The notes under the pieces are model-generated. The model was not told the DNA's origin and ran no database searches. It saw only the letters and a program-made list of their open reading frames with translations. 64,000 nucleotides of DNA from positions 16,965,001-17,029,000 of the forward strand of contig WPIO01000001.1 in the NCBI GenBank assembly GCA_009760855.2, in the 5' to 3' direction. Below, in pieces: positions 13,248 to 24,415 of the stretch. The translations under genes were made by a program, and so were the position numbers. The DNA comes from Cristatella mucedo (taxonomy: Eukaryota; Bryozoa; Phylactolaemata; Cristatellidae). Every line of letters begins with the position of its first letter. Within the stretch, counting starts at the first letter, position 1.

Positions 13248-13277
13248 TCGTCGCTCGCCCGTGAAAGCGAGCGACGA
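13248..13277. repeat. Perfect 11-bp inverted repeat
   Basis: TCGTCGCTCGC at 13248-13258 is exactly complementary to GCGAGCGACGA at 13267-13277, with an 8-base spacer. It could be a hairpin or a palindromic protein site. Function unknown. Confidence 0.75.
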
Positions 13278-14370
13278 TGACGGTATCGCTGAGGCAGACT
13301 ACATCATTACACTGAATGCTCTTTGTTTGCCGGCCATTGAATGCCGACCTAGCCACAACAAAATCTTCCATTTTGAAGCAGAACCTTTAGACGGTACGTG
13401 ATACGGCCTTTCATATTTCCAGCCTCCTCTTCTATCAGCGGAATAACAATTGTCTCGGTCAATATTATTAGGAGTAGAAGAATGCTACCATATTTGCAAG
13501 CCTAAGCGGACCACCCAGGCGCTGGAAGGACGAGGGGAGGGTCTACGCTCGAACCGTAGTCATCGGCGACTTTCGAAGTGCACGTTCAGCTAGCCCACCT
13601 GCACCGCCACTTGGCATACGCCGCCTGGCCACGCCTCCCCTGCCCCCCTCCCCCGCTGCTTGGCATGGCATTTGGAAAAGAAGAGAACACTGCTACTGTA
13701 CAGCTGAGCACACAAGTTCTCGAACGCCGGCGCTACTTAGTGGCAGACAGCGAGAGGTTTCGATTCTACTTTGTAATGTTTCAGATTGTGCTTTTTCTGC
13801 TGCTCGCTGGCCGTGCGATCGCTCGAGGCTGAGCCCCGCCACGGCTCTCTCGTCAAAACTCGATGGAGGAATATCGAGAAGCCTTCGGCCGAGAACTGTG
13901 GACAGCGCCGCTACACGCCAGGGTGCCCGTTTTGGGGAAATGAGATGGTGCGCAGCGAGGCATGTGCTGGATCTAAATATGGCTGCACAATGATTTGAAG
14001 GCTCGAGGCTCGAGTGTGACCGCAGACGTTCGCACCAGATGAATTCGTGCGTTCGCGAGTTAATGCAGAGAGAGCTACAATTAGTATCGTGCTTTGCCGA
14101 AAGCTACCGTGCGGGACCAATTGCTGTAGGCGTGTCTATATTGGTCAAAAGGGGGTCTGAACTTTGGCGTTTAAAGTAGATTTGTTTTGCCTATAAGTCA
14201 CGGTAAGAAAGCCCACCCACAGGTATGCGAAAATCTGAGTGGGTGTTACACGGAGCTGTCTAGAGGACGCTTGCAAGGTTAGTATCTTTCGATTCACGCT
14301 CGGCACAAATACGATACGGCGTGCATATACAGGCATAAGGCTACTTACATATATACAGATGCATTCACGC
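13278..14370. other. Spacer, no gene recognised
   Basis: Moderately GC-rich, with a pyrimidine-rich CCCC stretch near 13640. Frames of 60-84 codons have no recognisable domains. Confidence 0.4.
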
Positions 14371-14510
14371 ATACATGCATACATACATGCATACATACAT
14401 ACATACATACATACATACATACATACATACATACATACATACATACATACATACATACATACATACATACATACATACATACATACATACATACATACAT
14501 GCATAAATAC
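14371..14510. repeat. (ACAT)n tetranucleotide microsatellite
   Basis: Long uninterrupted ATAC/ACAT run flanked by ACATGC variants. Translated frames (Met-Tyr-Val-Cys or Ile-His-Thr-Tyr) are artefacts. Confidence 0.97.
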
Positions 14511-14604
14511 ATTCATACCAGATTTTTTGCAATATTAGTCTCACTCCGCATACGGGAATAATCCGCTTAAAAGAATGCCCATTTGCCTGCCCGATTGCAT
14601 TCTT

Positions 14605-14775
14605 ATCGGAATAATAATAATAATAACAACACATCTGTTATAGCATCCTCATAGAACTCAATATCTTTCAATGCACTTTACATTTGCTGCAAAGAAAGCA
14701 TGATCCAATGGTTAGGGGTAGCATGCTCAATAAACAACAAGAAAAACATGGTTAGGGGAAGTCGCCTGCACGACG
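14605..14775 (-). mobile_element. LINE family A 3'-end fragment
   Basis: On the plus strand an AATAATAATAATAATAAC tail is followed by a decayed version of the conserved hairpin, TTACATTTGCTGCAAAG, and then two of the ATGGTTAGGGG units that mark the family A 3' UTR. Severely 5'-truncated. Confidence 0.8.
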
Positions 14776-14850
14776 TACATACATACATACGTAAATGCAT
14801 GCATAGATACATAATACACGCACACACAAATATATTTACTTATGCAGGGA

Positions 14851-14913
<63 letters not shown>

Positions 14914-14930
14914 TGTGTGTCTGTCTGTTT
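14851..14930. repeat. (AT)n(GT)n compound microsatellite
   Basis: About nine AT units run directly into a long GT run, then TTGTGTGTGTCTGTCTG. The alternating purine-pyrimidine sequence could adopt Z-DNA. Confidence 0.96.
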
Positions 14931-14939
14931 GTGCATGTA

Positions 14940-15700
14940 TTACGTATCTACGCATGCATGTACGTACTTATGTATGTATGCATGTACAGTCAATTCCAGT
15001 TATAAAAACATAAGAGCGGGCTTCGAGATCAAGCAGCGATCAAGTAGCAGTCAAGGGCAGCCTGTGGGGAGGAAGGCATAGGTGAGTCACGAGTATTTGC
15101 GGTAGGAGCAGCTGTGCATTGAAAGTTGCTCTGTCGAGGACAAATAGAGCGCAAGGCTCAGGCACTCGCCTTCGCGCTTTAGGAGAAGGAGGAGGAAAGC
15201 AGCGAATTGCTGCCTGAAGGCTCTGAAGGCTGACGGAAGATTTTTTACGACGACGGCAGCAGCCGGAAGTCACCATCAAGCGGAAATGGAAGCAGCTCGG
15301 CTGAATAAGAAGTGGCCAAGCGGTGGCAGGCTATTCAGGCGTACGTCGGAAGATGACCCTCAGCTTCAGCTTCAGGCGTGGCCACTGCACCTTCTTTCGT
15401 CACGGCCGCAGCGGCACAAGTCCTTTACAAATTTTCGATGGTTAAAGAACAACATATTGCCTTGTCAGCTAATGATCGCTCGCAGAGGCACCCAAATTCC
15501 GCAATAAGTTGTTTCAATATTTTACCAAAAACTTGTATGCTGCCCAGAGAGGCCGGTCGTTGGAAGCATGGCCCAAACTAGTCGATCCAAGATGAATCGA
15601 ATGACGATAAAACCAATTTAGAAATTATGGGAAAACCTAGTGTTACTAGGATATTCGGGAAAAATCACCCTCAGATATTCGGAAAAAATTACTCTCAATG
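14940..15700. other. Unique spacer, nothing recognised
   Basis: A direct repeat of GGATATTCGGGAAAAA/AGATATTCGGAAAAAA lies at about 15649-15695. No gene is supported. Confidence 0.4.
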
Positions 15701-15714
15701 TCGGCATGGTCCTG

Positions 15715-16440
15715 TGTATTTCCAGTTACACCTTACGCAATCTGGGTGCCTAGTTTGACCGTGACCTTTCACTAGACGGTCACATCAGATCCAAAGTCAG
15801 GTCTGGCTACTTTCGGCTACGTAGCAGTATGAAAACTCAGGTCTGCTTAGACAAAGATACAAAATTTGAGTTAGCACATACATTTTTTAATGTCTCATCT
15901 TGAATTTTGCAACAAACTGCTACTAGCATGTATTCTGGCATGTGCAATAAGGCTCTCCGAGTTGGAGCAACATTCATCGTAAGAGATTTTCTGCCATGAA
16001 CCTTGTCATTGAACCTTTAGTCACATCTCACTAGCCTGGGATGATTCCCTGTCAAGCAGTGGGATGACGTCAACCTTTGTCACTCATTTTCGGCCAGTTA
16101 ATTCACTTGCGTTGGCCTACCTATCAGAACTACTTGCTAATCAGGCAAGGCATTGTACCGAGCTATCTTTCTAATCAAGTCGTTTAGCTGCCCCTCTAAC
16201 TAAATTCAGATCCTTTGGAGACCGCGTCTTCAGTTCGTATGCTCCTAACGTCTGGAACTCACTCCCCAATGACATCAACGTTCAATTAATTAATAAAATT
16301 TAAGAAACAGCTGCAATCACGAACGTGTTCCGCACGGTATTTTCCGGGTTTGCCTGATCTGTATTTTTGTACTTATGCATGCTTCCCTACGAGGTGCATG
16401 TTATCACCAACCATTTGAATGCTAACTTTTCAACACACCT
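15715..16440 (+). mobile_element. LINE family C remnant (RT C-terminal half)
   Basis: Frame fragments read FDRDLSLDGHIRSKVRSGYF (about 15755-15815), equivalent to the LSLDDHISSTVKSAYF block of better copies. Further on come YLSELLANQARHCTELS-like (about 16120-16170) and an APNVWNSLPNDIN-like end (about 16240-16280). The 3' part shares the GAATGCTAACTTTTCAAC phrase with the 10.57-kb copy. Multiple stops and frameshifts. Confidence 0.75.
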
Positions 16441-16449
16441 AAAGTACAT

Positions 16450-16905
16450 AGGCAGAGATGTCTTTTTCTTCGTGCGCCGTACAATTTCTCAATAGGTTGT
16501 TTGAAAGAGCAGAAATAATCGACTTACGGTCATTAAACGAGACTGTAAATTACGACATGCTCAAGAGACCCATTTTTAGGTCCACTATTTTTTACAATAT
16601 TTCACCTTCTTCTAATGTAATCATAAAGCCCAATTCAAATTTATTTGTAGGCAGATGATGCCCAGCTATACATGTGTTTTGATCCTTCGCTGATTTTAGG
16701 CTTCTCTATTTTTCTCAGCTCCGTCACCGCTTGCATTCTGATATCTCAATTGGAAGACATTATCTCAAAATGAAAGAGTACAACACCAACTTACTTTTTT
16801 TAAGCAAATCAAGTGTTACTCAGAAGCTAGAAAGCCCAACCGTTCGAATAGGCTCGACCAGCACATCTACTGTAGCCTCTACACAAAGTCTGGGTGGCCG
16901 GTTAA
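16450..16905 (+). mobile_element. LINE family C RT core with mutated YADD box
   Basis: This segment carries the reverse transcriptase palm region. The catalytic box reads Leu-stop-Ala-Asp-Asp-Ala-Gln-Leu-Tyr at 16645-16668, where the usual Tyr codon has become TAG (16648-16650). Downstream frames give LEDIISKMKEYNTNLLFLSK, equivalent to the WMxxNxLKLNxxKTE block, and then TQSLGGRL, equivalent to AxNLGVxFD. It continues at 17.25 kb after an insertion. Confidence 0.75.
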
Positions 16906-17250
16906 AAAATAACAGACAAACTGATTTGGACAGCACCGTAAGAGAGCTTAATCTCTCTATCCACAAGGCTCATCATATGTGCCGTTGGTCCCGAGCCCAC
17001 GAACTTGTTCGTCAATGGCGAGCTCTTTAACCCCAGGGTGGCACGAGCACCTCTGCTGACTACAGCGACGAGACTCTCTTTTTTAGAAACGGTTCAAGTA
17101 AAGGCACAAGCTCCTTTTCACCTACACTCGCACTGTTCGCGAACGAAGCTCGCTGGGTAGACGTCCCATGCCGCCGCAGCGGCGGTAAGAACAGCGCGAG
17201 CAGCGTCGACTGCTCTGCAGTCGAGTCGGCCTCCACTTCCGCCTATTTAA
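16905..17250. repeat. Insertion splitting the LINE, carrying repeat R1
   Basis: RT coding similarity stops near 16905 (after LGGRL) and resumes near 17250. The intervening segment contains R1 (17056-17198), a sequence found again at 20843-20996. Shared words include GACTACAGCGACGAGACT, TTCGCACTGTTCGCGAAC-like, GTAGACGTCC, ATGCCGCCGCAGC and TAAGAACAGCGCG. Terminal repeats and target duplications were not clear. It may be an unclassified short mobile element. Confidence 0.55.
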
Positions 17251-18010
17251 AATTTTAAAGAATTCGAGCTTGCCAGAGAAGGACACGACGGCCAAGCTGG
17301 TCCATGCATTCTTAATAATAATAATAATATATATATATATATACACAATATATACATATATAAATATAAAAATAATAAATAATAATAATCCCGACCTGAC
17401 TTTTGTAGCTCTCAACTCGGTCCTCTTGTCGATGCAATAAGACGCTTACATAGCTGGTGCAACACCCCAACAGCTAAGCTTGTCTGCTTTAAATGTCGCA
17501 ACGATGTCTCATAACACCACTTCTCAGCAATCCGAGCTGGTTCTCCAATTAGCGGGGTATCGAATACTTCAAGATCCTGTCAGTTACCTTGAGTTTCATT
17601 CATTCTCTAGCTCCGACCAACCGACGTGAATTAGTTTCAGAGTAGCATGACTCTGTCCTAGCACTCTCTCTCTCCTGACTCTGGTCAATGGGTAGCACAT
17701 ATAATGAACTTAAAATCCCTGTGGACAGTAGTGTTCAGCTACTATCCTCCCAAAGCCTGGAGATCGTTAGCGACAGAAACCATGCCACATCCCGATTTGA
17801 CGATATTAAAGAAGAATCTATGAAACACGCTTTTCTCATCGCCCTGCTCTGTCTGAGTGAATTGCCATTTGCTTGCTTGAATGTTCTGAAACTTCGTACC
17901 GTGCAACCAAGTACAAGAGCGATACTCGTGCCTAGAATGAGATTGAGTTTGCTGAGGACACTATGTCAAGTGTATTGTTACAATTATTTCATTACGCGTG
18001 CTTTGATTAT
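17250..18010 (+). mobile_element. LINE family C continuation (RT thumb/C-terminus)
   Basis: Resumes the RT with DTTAKLVHAFL (17283-17315). This is broken by an AAT/AT microsatellite, after which SRPDFCSSQ-like coding continues at about 17389, corresponding to TSRLDFCNSLL. Later fragments fit the HITPLLADLHWL block (frameshifted, 17510-17550) and PPKPGDR-like sequence (about 17745). The end near 17815 reads KKNL-like. Heavily mutated. Confidence 0.65.
17308..17395. repeat. (AAT)n/(AT)n microsatellite inside LINE coding sequence
   Basis: AATAATAATAATAAT runs into ATATATAT and then ATAAATAATAATAAT. It lies exactly between the LVHAF and RLDFCN codons of the dead RT copy, so it grew after the insertion. 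Confidence 0.9.
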
Positions 18011-18730
18011 TTATCTTTGTCTAATTTAGTGCATTTTACTAATCAAGAGTCCATCCAACCTACCAGCTACCGTAAGTATCTTCTTGCCGGCTTGGCATGA
18101 TTAACAACGCACGATACCTCGCTTGCAATTATCTCTTATTTATCGCTTCTCTTATAGCGAGTTGTCAAGCACCTGTCTACATATTCGGCTCTCTCAGCAC
18201 ACTGCACAAATAATTAATGCCATTAATTTCGAAATAGGTAAAGAGCCACTTGTGCCACTTTAATAAATTCAAGAAAATATGCGAGGGTTTTGGTGTCTGA
18301 AGACACAGCACCAAGTGTGACTGCCTGTGAATCTAACGCAGTTACAGCCACAGAACTGAACTATCCTTAGCTGACCAGCGATTGCCAATTAAATGCTGGC
18401 TTGTCGTGGCTTTGCAGACGAGATAAATTCCTAGAACAAACTTTAAACTTGAGGCTACAAGTGACGAGATGATTGATTACAGTTGATTTGGTTTTTGAAG
18501 TGCACTAGATGAGCATATGCTGATGAGGTTCAACTAGCTTCTCTACGAGTTACCGGTTTGGAGGGGATGTAGAACTTCTTTGGACGAGGTTTTCTGAAAA
18601 TACATGGGCTCAAAGTTGTTTGAATTAGAGCTTGAGTCACGATCAGACGACTTCGGGCTAAGCAGTTTGGTGAAGACATATTTTTTTATGAATTTTACTG
18701 CTTTCGATTGCAAAACTCGGAGGGAGAGAA
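18011..18730. other. Unique spacer, nothing recognised
   Basis: AT-rich ordinary sequence with no credible coding frame and no recognised repeat. Confidence 0.5.
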
Positions 18731-18731
18731 C

Positions 18732-19710
<979 letters not shown>

Positions 19711-19840
19711 CCACTCTGGTTTGGCCTAGGGGTAAGCTGCTCGCCTTTAAATACTCGGGTCTCGAGCTCGAGCAGTGAGGCACATACAAAGCGCCCAGAT
19801 AGAGATTAGGTTCTCTTAGAGTGCTATAAAATGAAGTATT
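19711..19840 (+). mobile_element. tRNA-derived SINE with family A LINE tail (type I)
   Basis: Head: CTGGTTTGGCCTAGGGGTAA (box A-like) and CGGGTCTCGAGCTCGAGCAG (box B-like). It is followed by GAGGCACATACAAAGCGCCC and AGAGATTAGGTTCTCTTAGA, the family A 3' hairpin in sense orientation, ending TGCTATAAAATGAAGTATT. Same architecture as the better copy at 46.46 kb. Not a functional tRNA. Confidence 0.75.
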
Positions 19841-20424
19841 GTCCGCTTTCAGGTCAAGCACTGCAGCAAATGGTGGTCCTCTTACTGTCCAGTTGTCGCA
19901 GCGAGGATGTAGAATCCCAAGGGAGTGGTCGCTTTGACGAAGTGTTGGAGAAGCTGTTTTGGGGATTTTTCAGGTTACCTTCTCGCTCACAAGTGCTATG
20001 CCTACATTTCGGATGGGGTCCCTTCGATGTCGCCTCGTTAATGGACTGGCGACAAATGCTAGCGACGATATGATGCTGACCGCACAAATCAGGCTCCATC
20101 TATTATCGAGGAAACCGACTAGTCGGCCTCCAGACTGGCGGCGGGCGGTATTCCGAGTTTCCCAGAAGCACGTGCCAGCTAGCTGCCAATACTTCTCTGA
20201 CTGCCCTAGCGCCTCCTGGAGACCTCTGGTTTCCAACTTGTCCTACGGAGGATTATGATGCCGAGATGAGATTATGCTCTGACCCCAGGAGCACAGCGAG
20301 CGCCAGCAAACCAAAAGGGAGTCGTAGCTTCCATGGTGGCGGCCCAGGCGCTGCTAAGCAGTAAAAAGTGCGAAGAGCGGCAGTCGGAGACTGCAGCTCA
20401 AAGTCTGCTGCTGCTTCTGCTTTA
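19841..20424. other. Unique spacer, no gene recognised
   Basis: Frames of 80-118 codons overlap on both strands, and none carries a recognisable domain. Confidence 0.4.
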
Positions 20425-20560
20425 GCTCTTTGGTCACGGAACGGTGGTAAGGTGCTCGAAAATCTCACGACCAAGGTCGTGCGTTTGAATCCCACAGATG
20501 GCAATTCTGTATTGCCCACCGCAAGCTGGAGCGATAGCTGCCACGGCTCTTGTGTCGCTT
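20425..20560 (+). mobile_element. tRNA-derived SINE, body type II
   Basis: tRNA-like head with box A-like GGAACGGTGGTAAGGTGCTC and a good box B, GGTCGTGCGTTTGAATCCC. The body GATGGCAATTCTGTATTGCC followed by CACCGCAAGCTGGAG corresponds to that of the copies at 11.67 and 41.87 kb. The 3' edge is uncertain. Confidence 0.7.
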
Positions 20561-20842
20561 TATACAAACAAGGAATGTTGAATGTGCTGAAATTTGCAGT
20601 CTTTTTCACAGCGTAGCCACACTGACCAAGCTCTGCCCCAGCGCCCGAGCTGGTGAGCCTTCACAGAACATCCGGCCATCGAAGAACAGCCGCGTTTCTG
20701 TAAGCACTAGCTTCCACACGACTCGTGACTGCTGCTGGCTTACTACTTTGGTGCTTGCCGCTAATGTGCTCGGTATCCGAGAAGCGACGGTTGCTCGCGA
20801 TCAACTTCTGCATTCGAGCTGACGTCGCCGTGGCTCTCCTAC

Positions 20843-20996
20843 ATGACTACAGCGACGAGACTTTTTTTTATAGATACGATTAAAGTACGAAGTAAAGGCG
20901 CAAGCGCCTTTTCGCCTACATTCGCACTGTTCGCGAACAAAGCTCGGTGAGTAGACGTCCGATGCCGCCGCAGCCAGCGGCTGTAAGAACAGCGCG
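20843..20996 (+). repeat. Repeat R1, second copy
   Basis: Same order of conserved words as the copy at 17056-17198, and better preserved in one place: AAAGGCGCAAGCGCCTTTT forms a short hairpin and TTCGCGAA is a palindrome. It lies at the left edge of a CpG-rich patch. Family unknown. Confidence 0.7.
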
Positions 20997-22960
20997 GCAT
21001 TGGACCGTCGAGGCGTTTTCGACGCGGGAGGTTGCTGCGTTTCACCACTGTCGGCTGACGCACGGCAGTAATCGAGGAGGATATGCCGCACACGTCCCAG
21101 AGGGCTGCGAAGGAGAATCGCTGGTGAAGCCAAGCGAGTGAAGCGATGGCTGCACGGCTCTGAAGCGGCACACCGTACGGGAACCAATCCATACCCAGTG
21201 TCCGCTGGGCTGGCTGGGCTTCTCGACTACTGGCCCGCCCGCCAGTGGAAGCTGTGGAGCTCGAGCAGCGAACTGTAGCTTACACGAAAGTCGTCGGGGC
21301 AAAACATGTGCGCCCCCTTTCTTTTCTTTGTACTTCCTTCCTTTTTTCTCTCTCCTCTTTGTTGTCGCCTGCCCAGAGCTCGGCAGACAAAGACGATTCG
21401 GCGAGCAAAAGAGCATGCAGGTGGCGCCATCTTGAAAGAGCCCACCCATGCCGTCCCGTCGTACGCGTGAGCTGCCTGCCGCCCTGTAACCGAGGCACTC
21501 GCAGCCGCAAGGCTGAGCCGCTAGCTCGAGCTGCCCAGCCGAGAGGTCGAGAACAGGACTAGGCGGGGCAGGCTTGGTGGCCTTGGCAAAAGAGCCAGAA
21601 GGCCTTGACCGGCCTATAGGGCTCAGAGGCAGACAACAGCCGTGAAAGCGAAAAAAGGTGCCGACGAGGTCGGGCGGTGGCGGGATTGAGAATAGGAGCG
21701 GACTGGGAGCGTCGCCGCCTATAAAGCCGCTTTAAAGCGCAGCAGCTTCCTTTTCGCGTCGTCCTGGTGGCAGAAGCGCGAGATGCCGGGTAGATTTAAT
21801 CGGCTTTGGCATTGTGTTCGCCCGAGCAGGTCTTCTTTGCTTTGTGGTGAAGCTGTATCTAAACTCTCGCGTTGCTCAACGCCCGCCATGCTCGCCCCTC
21901 TAGCAGCCGCATACATGGGACAAGCCGGCCTTGATGGCTGCGGTCAGCCGCGCGTCGGACAATAATTGGACTTGACCGCCGATGCTGCAGCATCAGCAGC
22001 AGCATCAGCAGCAGGAGCAGCAGCAGGAGCAGCCGGGGAGCAGCGTCAAGACGAGAGGCCAAACACTGAAGCGCATTGGGACTTCGAGGCTGCCGCCCCC
22101 GCCGGGCAGCAGAGCCGCGGTGGTGGCCTCGGCGGCCTTTACCTGGAGGAGTAGGGCGCCGAAGTTCTCCTCGGTAGAGCAGGATGCCTTGCGTCGGTGT
22201 CCCCAGGCGTTGCCAATGCCTGCCGAACAGACCAATGGGAAGAGCTAGAGAACCGTCGCTCGCCGAAACGCCGGCTTCCGCAGCCTTGGAGATCTTGCTC
22301 GGCCGCAAGCCGCAAGCGCCGCCGCCGCCGCCCGCCAAGCGAGTGTGCAAACGGACGGACGGACGGACGAGAGCTGACCCGCCGGGTAGCCGGGTGGGTG
22401 GGACTCGCCGGCTGCGCCGACGACTTCTTTCGAACGTCCGCCAACGCCGGCCAACATGGCGTTGCTACGATCATTACGCTCTCATTTCGCGCTCGCGCTC
22501 TCGCCGCTCGAAAGGTCGAAGCTCTCCGGTTGAAGCGCTTCTTGGAAAGTGCCTCCATTTGACGGGAGAGGGCCGGCGTGCGCCCGGAGCAGCTTGCCAA
22601 TGATGCGGCGTCGCATGGCCGCAGCCCGTGCCAACTGGCATGGCCCCGAAGCGAATTCTCACTCTACCGCGCTGCTTCGGAAAAAAATATCAGAGAGCGA
22701 AGACGACCAACCGGGCCAGCGTGGCGGCTGCGTTTTCGGGGACATGGTGCGGCAGCACCAGCTTGTCAAAATGCAGGACTTTTGTCGGGACGGGCATAGT
22801 GCTGCTATACGGCTGCTTAGCTGTGGCACATAACCATACGAGTGAGAAAAGAGAGCGGCAGCACAAGCTAGGCGCCCGAGTTGCCAGAGGGACGTTCGAC
22901 GCTACGTTCCAATTATTAGTATTAGCTCCTAGCCTGTAGTGGAGTCAAAAATATTTTTGC
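20997..22960. other. CpG-rich patch, possible CpG island, no exon recognised
   Basis: GC-rich with dense CG, GCC/CAG runs (CAG/CAGGAG at 21985-22034; CCGCCG at about 22317-22333; GGAC repeats at about 22346-22365) and overlapping long frames on both strands (for example 22139-22600 minus, 22184-22603 plus). None has a recognisable domain. A promoter of an unidentified gene is possible. Confidence 0.4.
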
Positions 22961-23384
22961 ACCATCCTGCTTTCCAGTCTACCCATTTCATGCGGGTGCG
23001 TAGCAACGAAAGGCGGCCAAGCCCACAATCTTTAAACGAGGCTTTTCTTTTAGAATCATCGTGACCTCACAGGTTAAAGGGCGGAGGCGCTAAAGAATGG
23101 ATGTAAAAGTGAGCATAATCCACGAGTAGGCGTGTAGCCTAAAGCTCAAGCGTCCAGTAACGAAACGTACGGCGTATCGAAAGTGTACGGCGATCGTATT
23201 GTTCTGATTCTGTGTGTGCCTCAAACACAAACCCATAGCTTCGCCTGCTGCCGTTTCTGTCTACTCCCAGCCCATTTCAATTTACTTTTACGTCACTGGA
23301 GTACGAAAATCCGAGAACTCAGCTACCCATTTCTCCTTAGAAACAAGTATCTTCCACCCCGATGAAATCAAGTGCTGGTGCACT
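22961..23384. other. Unique spacer, nothing recognised
   Basis: No gene or repeat seen. Confidence 0.45.
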
Positions 23385-23935
23385 GCATAACGGTGATAAT
23401 CCGACGGGGACCTGAGAGGTGCTCTCAATGGCTTCATACAGAGCAAAGTTCTCACGCTGACCCACAAGGCCAAGGCCACGGCTTGGCCCCTTCGTACCTA
23501 GCTGAACTGCTGCACTAGTTTTAGCTTCTTCGTGCCATCAGGTCCTGCATGGACAATAAATTAGCTGCTCCACTCCACTTACAGACCGTTGGCGACAGAA
23601 GCTTGAGCTCTGCAGGTCCTAGACTGTGGAACTCGCTTCCACAAGTCTTACGCAACGGCAACTACTCTCCTGCTTCCGACTATGGCTCATCCTTTTCAGC
23701 GGCCCTGAGCTGATACTTCCATGCTTCTCACTACCTGAACTGCTCTCATGACTCTGCTATGCTTCTCACTTTCTCTTTGATGTGTGAGACGAAGTCTATT
23801 GACTACCAAATGCGTTCCGAAAACTGCTTAGGCTGTGAGTGTGCTATACAAAAGCTCTCCTGCGTTAACACCCACATTGTCTTTATGGCTTTGTGGAGGG
23901 AGTTGCAGACGGAGATACATACATTCACTGCATAC
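23385..23935 (+). mobile_element. LINE family B, RT C-terminus and 3' end
   Basis: Reading in the best frame gives LAPSYLAELLH (about 23485-23515), LAAPLHLQTVGDRSLSSAG (about 23560-23615) and then GPRLWNSLPQVLRNGN (about 23617-23662), the classic RLWNSLP end of CR1/L2-like reverse transcriptases. The 3' UTR ends CTTTATGGCTTTGTGG, GAGTTGCAGACGGAGATACA and TACATTC repeats. Distinct from family A, which has a different 3' UTR and no hairpin. 5'-truncated. Confidence 0.8.
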
Positions 23936-24289
23936 ATTCGCGTCCTCGCTCGGGCACTTGCATGCACCTGCTCAAACACGAGTACGAACAAACACACACA
24001 CGTGCACACATACCTGCATATATAAAGCATATGTCAGTGCTTTTATAGATCAGCGCCCGGATAGCTGTCCTCTGCCTTATCAGGGCTGTTCCTGCACAAT
24101 GATTGTCTAATCGCTCGCCAAGTCTTCGTGTATTTGCAAGCCGCTGACACCATTGCCTTCGGTATCGCATTGATATGCATCCCTGAGTGGCACGCTAAAT
24201 ACTAGGAGAGGGTTAAAAATCAAAGATCTGATACACGTATGGGAAAATTAAGAGAGCCGTACGCGGATTAGCTTTGAGGCATTAGCATT
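23936..24289. other. Spacer with short CA/GTGCACACA stretch
   Basis: Nothing recognised beyond a short impure CA run near 23990-24015. Confidence 0.4.
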
Positions 24290-24415
24290 TTCACCGAGTA
24301 ACTGTCGAACTTCAGCAGCCCGTACTTTACTGCCGAGGTCGTGGTGCAGCATCTGAAGCACACAGATTGACATTAGGTTCTCTCAGGAAGCTATACATAT
24401 AAATCATATTGTATA
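24290..24415 (+). mobile_element. Degenerate type I SINE
   Basis: GAGGTCGTGGTGCAGCATCTGAAGC followed by ACATTAGGTTCTCTCAGG and AGCTATACATATAAATCA lines up with the box B, family A hairpin and ATATAAAT tail of the 46.46-kb SINE. The head is too diverged to define boxes. Confidence 0.45.

Noticed and set aside
20440-20510. Functional tRNA gene
   Set aside because: Box A and box B are present but no closed acceptor and anticodon stems can be formed; related dispersed copies show it is a SINE head.
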